The position numbers and the translations under genes are program-made. A stretch of DNA of 64,000 nucleotides, taken from contig SRSI01000065.1 of assembly GCA_005656395.1 (NCBI GenBank), forward strand, positions 1 to 64,000. The letters are read 5' to 3'. The notes below the pieces were generated by a model, which was given only the letters and a program-made list of their open reading frames with translations, had not been told where the DNA came from and did no database searches. This document shows positions 1 to 11,711 of this stretch, in pieces. The stretch's first letter is position 1; every line of letters starts with the position of its first letter. This stretch comes from Strongyloides papillosus (lineage: Eukaryota > Nematoda > Chromadorea > Rhabditida > Strongyloididae).

Positions 1-130
1 TTGAAAAAATTTTAATATTACTTTTACGGTGCGCCTCGAAGATATGAGATTTTATAAAAACGACGCGGAAAAGCGTTATTTATGCAAAATCCCGTTTTTT
101 ATACTACGCGTTAGCGGTGTGGTATATACA

Positions 131-1577
131 GGGTGTCCCATAATTAACTCCCCACCTGCGAGAGCTTATAACTTTTTTCTACGAAAAGATAAAAACGTGA
201 AATTTTGCAGGTTAGTAGAACTAAGAGACAATATTTTTTATTTTTTTTATTTTTAAAAAATTATGGTCCCATTAGGACTTATGGCCATTTTAAAAAAATG
301 TGTTTTTTTCACCTTTATGAGTACGTAACTTTTTTATATAAAGAGATATTGAAATGATGTTTTTACAGATCGAAAGCTCAACTTTTTTTGTACTATAATT
401 TTTAATATCATAAATATTTAACTTCATTAACATTGTTTAATTTTTAATTGAAACAAAAAAACCACAATTTTTGCCAAAATTTCGTAGTTTTTCCAAAATT
501 AAAGCTCATTGAGAAGATTCTCACTAAAGTGTTATCATTATTATGATAGAGTTAACGAAGCTCTATTCAACGGTAATAATCTTGTTTCTTGGTAATAAGT
601 TTCAAAAAAGTTATGACAATTAAAAAATTGTCTAATTTTTCATTTTCTTTAGTATTTGAAAAAAAGTATGCTATTTTTTTCAATTTTTTAACATCGATAA
701 TGATTATTTATTGAAAATAGTTAAAATATTACTTTATTTTTTATTGCTAATTGTTCATATTTCGAACATAAATCCAATGAGAACAAGGTCGAAAATACGA
801 AATTTTTGAAAGATGCATAAAAATGCTCTTATAGCGCAATTGTTATGTAAAATAGTATAAATTGCAGATAAATTGTAATAAATGTTAAGAAAAATGATTT
901 TTAAAAAAATTGAAGTGATAAAAATTATTGGAATTTTTTTGGCCAAATATGGACGAATGAGCAATATACTGTAAATTAGCATACTTTATTGATCAAAATA
1001 ATACTATTAGGTATTAAATATGTTAAAAAAATAGTGTTTATAACTTAATTTTTTACCAAAAGTACGAAATTTGTAATCTTTGGTAAATCATAACTTTCGT
1101 CAATGGCATTTTATTTTAATGGCACTATACTCATTCGATAGAGCTTCGTTAACTCTATCATAATAATGATAACACTTTAGTGGAAATCTTCTCAATGAGC
1201 TTTAATTTTGAAAAAACTACGAAATTTTGGAAAAAATCGTGGTTTTTTTGTTTCAATTAAAAATTAAACAATGTTAATGAAGTTCAATATTTATGATATT
1301 AAAAATTATAGTACAAAAGAAGTCGAGCTTTCGATCTGTAAAAACATCATCTCAATATCTCTTTATATAAAAAAGTTACGTACTCATAAATGTGAAAAAA
1401 ACACATTTTTTAAAATGGCCATAAGTCCTAATGGGACCATAATTTTTTAAAAATAAAAAAAATAAAAAATATTGTCTCTTAGTTCTACTAACCTGCAAAA
1501 TTTCACGTTTTTATCTTTTCGTAGAAAAAAGTTATAAGCTCTCGCAGGTGGGGAGTTAATTATGGGACACCCTGTAT
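131..1577. mobile_element. Foldback/TIR element with ~440 bp inverted arms (mariner-like MITE ends)
   Basis: The left end reads TACAGGGTGTCCCATAATTA and the right end is its reverse complement near 1558-1577, flanked on both sides by TA, as expected of a Tc1/mariner-type target duplication. The inverted similarity continues inward for about 440 bp: 131-565 pairs with roughly 1135-1577, with only scattered mismatches. The middle (570-1130) is single-copy and A+T-rich. I see no transposase; the short open frames over it are chance. Family assignment rests only on the ends and the TA flank. Confidence 0.8.
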
Positions 1578-1614
1578 AACCGTAAGTATCCGTTTATTCG
1601 TAATGTAGCGCAAC

Positions 1615-1725
1615 AATTATTTTCCGTATATGGGAACTAGTTTTTTGTTTTTAATTTCTTAACATATATTATATATTATTTTGTGTATATATTTAGTTCC
1701 TGTATACGGTAAATAGATGTTGCGC
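1615..1725. repeat. ~110 bp imperfect hairpin
   Basis: TGTAGCGCAACAATTATTTTCC near 1615 is matched in inverted orientation by sequence ending GATGTTGCGCTGC near 1725, and the G+C-richer cores (CCGTATATGGGAACTA and TAGTTCCTGTATACGG) also pair. The loop is about 40 bp of A+T. It could be a micro-MITE or a transcribed hairpin; nothing else supports a gene. Confidence 0.55.
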
Positions 1726-1902
1726 TGCTTATCATTTTATGAATGTGCATTATTTTATCTTTTTTATATGTGTACATTCGTTAATATTCGTTTTGTATTT
1801 TTATTAAATTATAATATTATGTAGTAACCCATATAGGCTAGTGTTTTTTATTAAACATTTAGTATATGTAAAAATAATTATTACATTTTATTTTGAGTCC
1901 AT

Positions 1903-2698
1903 GCACTCAGAACAGAATCATCACTTCAAGGTGATGTTTTTAAATTCATCACCTTGAGGTGATGATTTTATTTAGAATTTAGTATACGGAAGATGTTTTA
2001 CAAAGGTTTAACATCACTTTGGAATTATATATCAAGTTGTCAAAACATTGTTATTTCGTAACTTTTTTCTACTAATTTTAACTTATTAATATTTCTATTT
2101 TAGGTGTAAATTAAGGAGTGCTGACTAATTATTTATAAATAGAATGAACTACAGATAAAGATAAGTTTTTTTTACTTAAAATCTAGGTATTTTTTAGGCA
2201 ATGCATGGAATTGTTACTTATATTTTAAAATCAACAGGAATATTCAAGTATACAAGTAAGTTATTGTTTCAGTTAACATTTATAATTGTTTCTAGTTTGT
2301 AGGATAAGTGAATCTTATTATTTAGCCTGCAGGTACGAGTTATTGTCAATCTAGGTAAGTTTTACCACTATATTTATAATTATTATTTATTGCTTTTGTT
2401 TCCATTATCTTTGTTTAATTTAAAGTTTTAAATATTCATTAAATTGTTATGTAATTTTGTATTTATTGTTATATCTTTATTTTTAATAAATATCTTAATT
2501 ATTACCTCTGATTGTTGGAATATACCTATAAATAAGAACATTGCTATAAACAGATGTTCTAAGGCATTTTATTGGGGAAAGGTATCCCTTTTGTATTTTT
2601 TTTAAAATCATCACCTCAAGGTGATGAATTAGTATACACCTAAAAAAGTGCGAAATCATCACCATGAGGTGATGCTTTCTTTCTGAGTGTGGGATGAA
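1903..2698. mobile_element. Small element whose ends each carry two perfect or near-perfect palindromes
   Basis: The left end (CACTCAGAACAGAATCATCAC) and the right end, read in reverse (CACTCAGAAAGAAAGCATCAC), match. Inside each end lie two ~20 bp palindromes of the form TCATCACCTNNAGGTGATGA: about 1916-1935 and 1952-1972 on the left, and 2608-2628 and 2653-2675 on the right. The interior (1980-2600) has no convincing coding sequence. I read this as a non-autonomous DNA element with paired, symmetric subterminal sites; I could not define a target-site duplication. Confidence 0.6.
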
Positions 2699-2738
2699 GT
2701 TTCTCTTTCTCTCATGGACGCACTGAACTGCCAATATG

Positions 2739-2776
2739 GAGCGGCAAGCTCGCACCATTCCATATTGAGAAAAAAA
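2739..2776. repeat. Short hairpin beside the palindrome element
   Basis: CAATATGGA and TCCATATTG form a 9 bp stem around a G+C-richer loop (GCGGCAAGCTCGCACCAT). It lies about 40 bp outside the right end of the preceding element. Function unknown. Confidence 0.45.
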
Positions 2777-2779
2777 GGC

Positions 2780-3222
2780 GAGAGCCTTTTTTTATTTTTG
2801 TATTTTATAATTAATAATTTTTAATTTTTATTATATAATATACATTTTCTGTTAAGTACCGTAAGTTATTTTAATTTAACATGCGTAATGTTATTAATAC
2901 AATATAAAACTATATAAAAAAGTATTTTATCCGTAAGCATTTATACATTTCCGTTATAAATAACATGTATAATTATTATTCCGCAAATTACCGTGTGTTA
3001 ATAAACAATTTTTTATATTTTTAAGCAATATTAAAAATAGGTATTTAAAAATTTTATAATATTATTACTAAATTTATTATTTACAATAAAAATTATATAT
3101 ATTACAATGAACTAAAAAAAATAACTATTAAAATATTGTACAATATAATAATAGTTATGAAAAAAACTATTCATTGATAAATATATTTAATTTAAATAAA
3201 ATTATTAACTTATATACATATA
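2780..3222. other. A+T-rich spacer, nothing recognised
   Basis: Almost pure A/T sequence downstream of the minus-strand ORF that ends at 3223. No coding, repeat or RNA signal was seen. Confidence 0.6.
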
Positions 3223-5601
3223 TTATTCTTCCATATCATTAGAAGCGTCTAAGGACAATGATGTTTCAGGAAGAGCCTCATGGCTTCCGTCAGTAGTTTG
3301 TCTAGATGCATCAGTAACATCAGTATTATTTTTATCTTGTTCATCCGTGTCTTCAGGAGTTATACCGTCATCATCTCCAATATCAGCATTTATTACACTT
3401 TCCTCTGGTAATATAACTGGTGTTCCTTGTGCCTGTGCTGGCAATAAACTTGTTTTTTTTTGAGGAGTTGATTTCATTAATCTAGCGGCAGCAGCTAATG
3501 TTTCAAGATTGGAAGTTCTTGGAATTGTGCATTCAGCAACAGGTTCTTCATGAATTACTTCACCGCCACCAATCTCAGGATATTCAATTTGTTCTGTAAC
3601 AAAATGACGTGTTACTTGTCCCCTGGTTGAATAGCCTCCGCGAGATCGTCCTCTTCCTCTTCCACGTACGATACGTCTTTCACCGCTTTCTAAATCTTCT
3701 TCAAAAACAATGGCTGGTTCATCCTCTCCTGAGGTTAATATTTGATAAACATCTTCAACTAATTCAATTGTTTTATGAGAATCATAGTAGGCTTTTACTC
3801 TTCTATCAATAGTGTTCTTAATGTGCCCCGGTGTGAGGTTAGCAATAGTGAAGCCAACAATATCATTAAATACTCTAATATATGATTCAGATATATCCTG
3901 CCTTCTTCCTTTGGTGGTTTCCACATATGACATACACAATAAAGGTAGAGTGAAACATCTTGAGAGGTATATTGAAGTTCCCCCTTGTAAATTTCTATGC
4001 TTTGTTAACAAGTACTCCTTTTTATCAATAACTTGTCTATACGCTCTTTGCATGGCAGGAATCTTACTGAATAAGTATTGTAAAATACAGCACATTTGGA
4101 CATCAATTAAGGTGTGGCTAGGATTTTTTATTTGTAGTTTATTGGACCCGATGATTGAGATTAAATGTTGATTATAAATGACAAATTCCGAATTTTTAGG
4201 GTTTATTGGAGAGTTAAACCTGTCATATTTAATTTACGTGAATAACTCATGTAAATACATATCCTTTGAAATTATTGGATGATAAGGTTCCGGAGGAATA
4301 TCTACAAAGAATTGATTTGGGTCCGTTTGTTGAACTTGCATTGCCTCCACAATTTTTTCAGGGCTACAAATTGGTGTAGCTCCAGGACGGTAAGCAAAAC
4401 GTAAATTTACAACTCCTTTATCGTAATCATCAATAACCTCCAATAAATTCGTAGCTCGATTTGAACAAACAACTTGAAAATCAATTGTATTTGTTTTTGC
4501 TTGTTTAATTGAATAACCATATGTTACATTATGTCTTCCCTTTACAATTTGTTGAGTTGGTACAAAATTAATTGAAACTACATCTGCAGTAGTACCACCT
4601 TCACCTTCTTGTGAAACAATTCCAGCAGCTGGATCAATATCCTCATGTACTGGTGGTAACATGCTGGCATGTCTAAGCTTTGTATTTGTGTACTTTTCAA
4701 ATACAGCCAACATTCTAGTAGCAGTTCTAGTAAATTGTGCATCAGTTATGCTTTGAGTTAAATATTCATATACCGGATAGTTAATTCTTTTTTGAATTTG
4801 ATTTAATGCTTCCTCTTTCTTAGCGAAGTCGTTTATGTACGAAGTTATATAAGTATTGCAAATTTTATCATCCTCCTTACAATCTTTAAAAAGAATGGTG
4901 AATAAATCAGAGTACTCAGTAACCTTCTTATAAGTTAAAGAATAATTATATATTTCTTCCAATAACAATTCTAAATTATTAATCTTACTAAAATAAGAAA
5001 GGCCAAGTATTCCCAAAGTTGACGAAATTTTAACATTCTTGTAAAGAGGTAAATATTGATTTATGACTTCCTCAGAATAATCATGTACTGCCATCTGTAT
5101 AGGAAAGTATATAAAGAGACAAAAGTCATTGAAATATCCAGAATCTAAGATGTTTAAACATTCCTCAGGTTTTCCACAGATGTATGCTTTTATTACTTTG
5201 TTAAACGCAAGAGAAATGCTTGTTAAAAATTGATCCAAGTGATTTTTTGTTAAATCAAACATTGTCTTGATGACACGTAACTTGAAAGTATTTGATCGTG
5301 TGTTCATCAATTTGTCATTATAAATAGTTTTCATCAATGTGTTCAATATGAATTCAGCATCGTTGTCAACATAATGCTGAATATGTATCTGATTTCGTTG
5401 GTCATATCGAGCTACGCGTGCGAGTTCTGGGACGGCTGATATTATTGCGTGAAACAAATTAATCCCCTTAGAAGCATGAGAATCGAATAGGTTATCCAAT
5501 AGACGCTCTCTTAGAAGCTGATATCCATACAAGCAAGCATCCGGAATGCATGTGTTGGTATTTCTGGAAAATGCATTAATATCATCCGTTACAACATACA
5601 A
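3223..5601 (-). pseudogene. Large intronless foreign-looking ORF (~790 codons) with one in-frame stop; candidate endogenous viral or element structural protein
   Basis: One reading frame runs on the minus strand from 5601 to 3223, broken by a single TAA near 4234; the ~46 codons between that stop and the next Met stay open in the same frame. The 5' part (455 codons) is mostly helical-looking with no signal peptide. The 3' part has a run of RG repeats (RGRGRGRSRGG, near residue 145 of the second piece) followed by an acidic, low-complexity tail ending in NDMEE. No ATG precedes the opening codons; the frame begins exactly where the neighbouring TIR element starts, so the N-terminus seems cut off. 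G+C is visibly higher than the surroundings and no introns are seen. A globular body plus RG/acidic tail would suit an RNA-binding capsid or nucleoprotein, but I do not recognise a family. Could also be a host gene relic. Confidence 0.5.
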
Positions 5602-7064
5602 AAATTAAAATGGTCATTTTGACACTAATTTTAATGTCATCAATTGAAAACAACAGAATGTCAAATTTTAAAATTTTGCAAAAAAGAACATACCTATGTC
5701 ATATAGTGAAAATCATAATTTTTCACATATTAGGAATAGCATCTTTTTTACAGGCAATCATAAACGTTTTATTTGACACGTTAAAAAATTATTTAAATTT
5801 TGTAATTCTTTTTTATATTAAAAACGAATAGATTGTTTTTATATAAAAGTTTTCTTTTATTATCTTTATTATTAATGTGAACAACACAGTTGTTAATGTT
5901 ATAGAAAAAGATTATATTACTCAAGATGAAACTAAAATCATTAGTAATAACAACAAAATCCCCCATAAAAATGAAATTAGAAACCGTAAGAGCAATTTAT
6001 TCAAATCTTTTTTGAGAAGAACAGTCGTCTTTAGTACAACCAACAATTATTAAGTTTGCTTAAGTTGCTTATAACAAAATATTTTTTTTATATTAATATA
6101 TAGTTCAATTTTTTAATTTAATTATGAAGAAAAAATTAAAAATTAGTTGTTTAATTTAGTTTAATAGCCTAATTAAACATAATTTTTTTAATTCAGGCAA
6201 AAAACAAATGTTGCTAAATATAAATTTTTTCAAATGCTAAAAACTACTTAAAAATGTGAATATTTATCATCATATATTATAAAAAAGCCTTTGTAGCAAA
6301 CTAAATGCTTTATTTAGTTTTTTAAGGAGGAAGCTTGTAAACTAAAATTTAATCAAATTTTTTATTATTTGTTTAGCCTCCAATAGCAATGTAAAAAATA
6401 TTCTAAAAAATTCAAAACAAAAAATAAGCCTAGCATATACAGTTATAAAAAGAACCATTTTTCATTACAAGCTTAAATTTTTAACGAAAACACTTTGTGA
6501 ATCTACGAATATTAACACGTTTAATTACGATATGTACGAATTGGCATGAGAAAATATAATAGGAGAAAAAAGGAATAAAGACATACTTGATATTTCACTC
6601 TTTTTAAATAGTTTTATTGAAGAAAATAAAAGTGGAAACATTGAAAATGATGTCATTCAAAGTGAAAACTCGTCCGATGCAGAAGATTAAAATTATATTT
6701 ATTGAAATTTCTTTTTTAATCTTTTATTACCTATGTAAAGTAGTATAAAATACATATAATTTGCTTATACACCTGGAAACAATGTTTTTTTATTTAAAAT
6801 ATCAAATTTATAATTAATTATTTAAAAAAAATATTTTTCCTGAACTTTATAAAAATATTGTTAAAAATTTAAAATAAGACATATTGACATGTGTTTAATA
6901 TCATTTATTGTAATTTGGTATATATCAATGTTCAAAATTTGTCTAATGTCAAAAGGTAAGTGTCATATGTTGATTTTTAGCTATTTTTAACATACGAATT
7001 TAAGTTGTGTCAATTATCCAATGTCAATATGCGAAATGGTTACAAAAAATGACCATTTTAATTT
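5597..7064. mobile_element. Non-autonomous TIR element with relic coding sequence
   Basis: ACAAAAATTAAAATGGTCATTT at 5597 is matched in reverse at the right end (near 7042-7064), giving ~24 bp inverted ends. The interior holds two small open stretches in plus orientation: 5878-6053 (58 codons, basic, ends TTNNY) and about 6480-6690, which contains one in-frame stop and ends in an acidic SDAED tail. They look like the remains of a gene. The element abuts the start of the truncated ORF to its left and a decayed foldback-element copy to its right. No target duplication could be defined. Confidence 0.55.
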
Positions 7065-7084
7065 TTGTGTGTAATGTTTTTTTT

Positions 7085-8507
7085 TTTTAAATAATTTAAA
7101 TATTGTCTCTATTGTCAACTGTTCATATTTCATACATAAATTTAATAAGAACAAGGTCCAACATACGATATTTTTGAAAGATGCTTAAAAATGCTTTTAC
7201 AGAATAACAATTCTGTAAAACTGTATGAAAAACAAATAAATAATGAGAAATATTTTAAGAAAATTTTCTAAATAATTTAAGCGGTAAAATTTATTAAAAT
7301 TTTTTGGTCACATTTGAGCGAATAAACAATATTTTGTGAATAAATATACTTTATTAATGATAATTATACTATAAGGTATAAAATATGTCAAAAAAAGTGT
7401 TTATATCCTAATTTTATACTAAAAGCACGGAATTGGTGATCTCCGGCAAATCATAACTTTTGTTATCTTGTTTGATTTTTATAATACTATACACATTCAA
7501 TATAGTACCGTTAACTCTATCAAAATAATTATAACAAATTTACGATAATCTTACCAATGAGCCTTAATTCCGAAAAATCACGAAATTTTGCCAAAAAGAC
7601 ATAATGTTTTGTTTTAATTAAATTAAAATAATGTTTATGAACATTAATATTCATGAAAATGCAATGAAGTCTAGTACAAAAAAAAGTAAGCTTGCAATTT
7701 GTAAGAAAAAATTGTGTAGATATGTTTTTAAAGAAATTAAATGCATATAAAGACAAAAAAACATTTTTTTAAAGTCCATAAGTTTAAATAGCGCCATATT
7801 TTTTCTGATAAAATAGAAAAATAATAACGATATTAGTTGTTGTGGCGCCTGCTTTAGAATAAAAATCTTTATTTTAAAACGCAACTATAAAATAGGTACA
7901 TAAAAGAAAAGATATTAATTAAGACTTACCCTCTATTTAGAGGTATAATATTTAGAGATACAATATTTAGAACGAACACGATAAAGTAAAATAATGACAA
8001 AAGTAGGGGTTAGTAAAATTTTATAAGACTTGGTGTCAAGGTATGCCAGAAAAACTAGATTTACAAACTATCTATTTTTATAATTAAGACTTTATTAATT
8101 TAAATTGTGGCCACCTAAAGTAACATACAATAAACATAAACAACAAAAACTTAAATACTTACAATTTAAAAGAAGGATATTACTTAATAAGCTTAAGTAG
8201 CAATGATAAAATGAGATAATATTAAATATTTAAAATGGGGAAAGATTTTGGAATGGCTTTGGCATACCGTTCCAAAAATACAAAAGTACAAAAAGTCCAG
8301 GGTTTCCTCATAAGATGTAAATTCATCTTATTGGTTTATATAGACATAATAGTGATGACACATAATATGTCATCCAATTTATTCACTAAATTAAAAATAT
8401 TATTCTTTAGATTTACTAAATAAATTAGTTTTACGTTTTTACCTCAAGGAAGAAAAAAATTAATAATGCTTTAAAGTAGGGAGTTACTTTTGGAACACCC
8501 CGTCTTT
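7085..8507. mobile_element. Decayed second copy of the 131-1577 foldback element
   Basis: 7110-7200 resembles 745-835 (shared AACAAGGTC, AGATGCNTAAAAATGCT), and 7450-7830 follows the right arm of the first element (shared TAACTCTATCAAAATAAT and ATAAGT blocks) with many substitutions. The right terminus seems to survive as GGGAGTTACTTTTGGAACACCCC at 8483-8505, after ~600 bp of unrelated sequence. The left arm is missing, apparently lost where the 5597-7064 element sits. Confidence 0.5.
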
Positions 8508-9011
8508 GAAAGATGTTAATTTTTTACTCCTATAGTGTGAATACACAGAAAAATGGCAATTACATAAATTCTTATAACTTCCTTTAGACGTAAGTTTTTT
8601 TAGTCTATCTTAAAATATGTTGTAGAAAACGAGTAAGGTTATCGAATGAATAGAATATAGTAAATTTCTATAGATTGTAACTAAAATTATGATCTTCTAA
8701 CTAATTAAGTTAACTTATGTGTCGCAGATTGTACATATTATCTAATTAATATATTTAATTCTATTATATTAAGTGTATATTCTATTTTACTGCTCTTATT
8801 TAAAAACAATTAAATTATTTTATAGAATATTTTTTATTTCTAATGAATTTTTAGACAATTAATAGTTAAAAATAATAAAAAAAATTAAAATAATTTTTTT
8901 ATAATGTACTTAAAAATTATTAGTGTAGATAATTATTGAAGAAAATGTTTTAGTTTTATAAATATATTATTTTTTTATTCAAAAATTGTTTTTTCTAAAA
9001 CGATTTCTTCT
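8508..9011. other. A+T-rich spacer, nothing recognised
   Basis: No open frame, repeat or RNA signal of note between the decayed element and the transthyretin-like gene. Confidence 0.55.
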
Positions 9012-9468
9012 TTAACGATTTTTTCTTTCTTTGGTTTTTCTCAAGTCAACAAATGGAAAATAATAGTAATAAATTCCTTCATCTTCTAGCAGATAATTTG
9101 GTGGTTTTTTTAAAACTTTTGCTTCTATTGTCCAGTTACAGAAAAAAAAGAAACTAGCATAATAATCTATTAAATAAATAATTTTAACTATATTTTTATT
9201 TACCTTTTAATTGTGGACTTTGCAAACTTCTTTTAATATAAAAAGAACTATTACATTTTTGATTATCAACAGTTTGAGGGGTTCCTCTCTCGTATAGTAT
9301 TACATTTACAAAACTATCATTACATTGTGAACACATTATATTTCCTGTGAGTAAAACATTATAATCCGTTGAGTTGTTTTTTTTTCCAACAGTTAAAGAA
9401 TCCGAAAAAATAATTTTAAATATTGAAATACAAACTAGAAATAATGTTAATGCTTTTAAAAATCCCAT
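9012..9468 (-). CDS. Transthyretin-like (TTL) family secreted protein, two exons
   Basis: Exons 9468-9204 and 9166-9012 flank a 37 nt GT-AG intron; phases agree (1 to 2) and give a 139-aa protein. Residues 1-22 (MGFLKALTLFLVCISIFKIIFS) are a typical signal peptide. The next part has the family pattern of a G-x-x-x-C strand followed by VxVxLYERG-like residues (here GNIMC then FVNVILYERG), and exon 2 supplies FCNWTIEAKVLKKPPNYL, like the nematode TTL segment before the last strand. TTL proteins are small secreted nematode proteins, about 130-160 aa, of which a few bind apoptotic-cell lipids or signals. The call rests on pattern only; fewer cysteines than most members is unusual. It appears intact despite sitting among transposon debris. 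Confidence 0.6.
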
Positions 9469-9714
9469 TTAGAAATATTTTACTTAAACATTTTGAAAAT
9501 TTCCTTAAATACTTGAAATTGTTATAAAAAATTTTTGAAAACATATATTTGACATATGAACAATGAAATAACAATAAATGTTATAAAATATTGCAGATTA
9601 AAAAAATATAAATATAACGGAAGTCGAATTTCTATTAAATAAATAAAAGTTATAAATTTTTTCTAACAGAGGAAAATTTTTCGCATCAAAAATAGGACTG
9701 AAAAATTAAAAAAG

Positions 9715-10045
9715 TTTGAATATCATTTCAAAAATAAAACTATGTTTTCAAAAATAGAATTATACTTTTAAAAATAGAAGTGAACTTTCAAAAATAGAAC
9801 TTTGCTTTTAAAAATAAAATTATGCTTTCAAAAATAGAAATATGCTTTCAAAGATAGAATTATGCTTTCAAAAATAGAACTAAACATTCAAAAATAGAAC
9901 TATGCTTTCAAAAATAGAATTATGCTTTCAAAAATAGAACTGAACTTTTAAAAATAGAATTATGCTTTCAAAAATAGAACTGAACTTTTAAAAAAAGAAT
10001 TATGATTTCAAAAATAGATTTATGCTTTCAAAAAAAGTACTAAGC
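9715..10045. repeat. 20-bp tandem repeat, about 16 copies
   Basis: Units of the form TTTCAAAAATAGAACTATGC repeat with a 20 bp period and modest variation (ACT/ATT and TGC/AAC alternatives) from about 9715 to 10045. No frame is open through it. Confidence 0.85.
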
Positions 10046-10203
10046 AATTATAAGTAGTTCCAAGCATTAAAAAATAGTATTGTTTTGGAAATTATTATTT
10101 TTTGTCTAAATAACAATTTTCTTGTGTATATTTTTGTATTGCTTTTTATTATTTCTAATAATGACTTTTCTTTTAATTTTATTTTCTAGGATATTACTTT
10201 AGA

Positions 10204-10373
10204 AATGTTTATTAGTTGCTATAACTGTTGTATTGACTCCAAAGTAACAATTATTGGTAAACATATTTTGCAATGTAGTCCAATGAATATTAGATGTCCA
10301 ATTCCTGGTTGTACAACGGTTAAATTTACCCAAAGAAAGAGATTCATGGAACATTTTAATAGAAATCATTGAA
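10204..10373 (+). pseudogene. C2H2 zinc-finger relic, probably an N-terminal exon of a transposon-derived protein
   Basis: An open frame from ATG 10204 encodes CYNCCIDSK..., then MNIRCPIPGCTTVKF, ...F-x(2)-H-x(4)-H, i.e. a C-x(4)-C-x(n)-F-x(2)-H-x(4)-H finger, and stops at TGA just before a plausible donor (CAG/GTAAAAG). In invertebrate proteins of the DxMHDLLEG type, a finger with CPxxGC and H-x(3,4)-H commonly precedes the body, so this may be a detached exon of a gene like the one at 24460-30159. The stop replaces what would be the exon-end codon, so I treat it as a relic. Confidence 0.4.
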
Positions 10374-10589
10374 AACAGGTAAAAGAAAGTAAATCAAGCT
10401 ACTTTTACAACAATAATAATACGTTGATTAATTTTTTAATTAGTCATTATTTTTACAAATTTTTTATTGTTTTGACTATGTTTAAGTTCCATTAATTTTT
10501 GATAAGACAAATATAATGTTGTCAAATAATTTTATAAACAACTTGTGTATATATCAAAATTAATCAGCAACACACAAAATTTTTTTCCG

Positions 10590-11560
10590 TCGTTTTGTTA
10601 CCCTAAAAATATTAAGATTCAAGTTTCCACAAAATGTTTCTTATTTCTTTATTTTGTTACCTATTTCTTCATTTTGTTACCTACAATATAAATAATGTTT
10701 TATTATATAAAGAATCATCTCCTAAAAAGCAAATAGAAGAAAAGAAAGAAAAATATATAGAAGAAAACAAAAAATTTACTAGATGTCTCTTAAAATTATT
10801 TATTAACTATAATTAAATCTGTTGTAATGCTATTTTTATAATAACAAATATTTTATCTCATTTTGATTGTTTTAACAATATGCTGACCTGACATTATTAG
10901 ATAATGAACCTCTTAAAGAAACAGCGAATTTATTTACATTATATTTTTAAACATTTATATTAATTTGCCTTGGTTGGCATATTTAAACAAAAATTTCAAA
11001 ACTTTTTGTTGAATAAAAAATTTTTAAACACCAATTTCAACTACACAAAAATAAGTTTATGTCTAAATCAAACTGGTGCACATTTTTTTAATCTTTAAAA
11101 TTTATCACACATTCTCTAATACAAAAAGAGGAAGTCCTCAAAATATATGCATAATAGGATTGACAAACAAGCTGAGGAATTTATTCTATCAATTGACAAA
11201 ATTAACAGTGATAATTTCGAAGATGATGCTTATTTAAAAAAAAATTAGCTTTTGAATACAATAAAATTACTCCATCATTTTTGTTATTTAAAATATAATA
11301 GATGTTTAATAATATAAAAATAATCTGGTTAAAGGCAAATAAATTATAAGAAAAAAATATGTAGACGAAAATATAAATCTACTAGAAAACTTCTAAATAA
11401 CTTATTATTCATAATTTTATTTGTTATGATGCTATTTTTGTTATAATAAACATTTCAACCTACTTTAATTGTTCTAATATAATGATTCATCATTACTTAT
11501 TCATGAAACATTTTATGTATTCTTGAGGTTTTAAATCTAATACCATTGTTATATATAAAA
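10590..11560. repeat. Degenerate direct duplication (~600 bp apart), relic coding scraps
   Basis: 10690-10920 and 11285-11530 share an ordered series of blocks (for example TAATGCTATTTTTATAATAA and GATGCTATTTTTGTTATAATA; AGAATCAT..CAAATAGAAG and AATAATCTGG..CAAATAAATT). Between them, ~11150-11246 is a short open stretch ending in acidic residues. I read decayed copies of one element; no intact gene. Confidence 0.4.
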
Positions 11561-11711
11561 TTTTAAGCGAAATGTAATAAAAAAATAAAATCTAAAACGC
11601 TAACTTGTTTTGTAAATATAATGTCAAACAAATCACTCTGAAAAAAAAATATATCAATTTTACATTATACAATTTCATTACGTTAGAACTTTTTTTAACA
11701 ATTCTTTTTTA

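Noticed and set aside
2770..2800. Bacterial-style terminator (GGCGAGAGCC then T-run)
   Set aside because: The stem is only four base pairs and the organism is eukaryotic.
8235..8423. 62-codon ORF (MGKDFGMAL...)
   Set aside because: Composition is that of chance A+T DNA, it lies in decayed element sequence, and no family or splice partner is visible.
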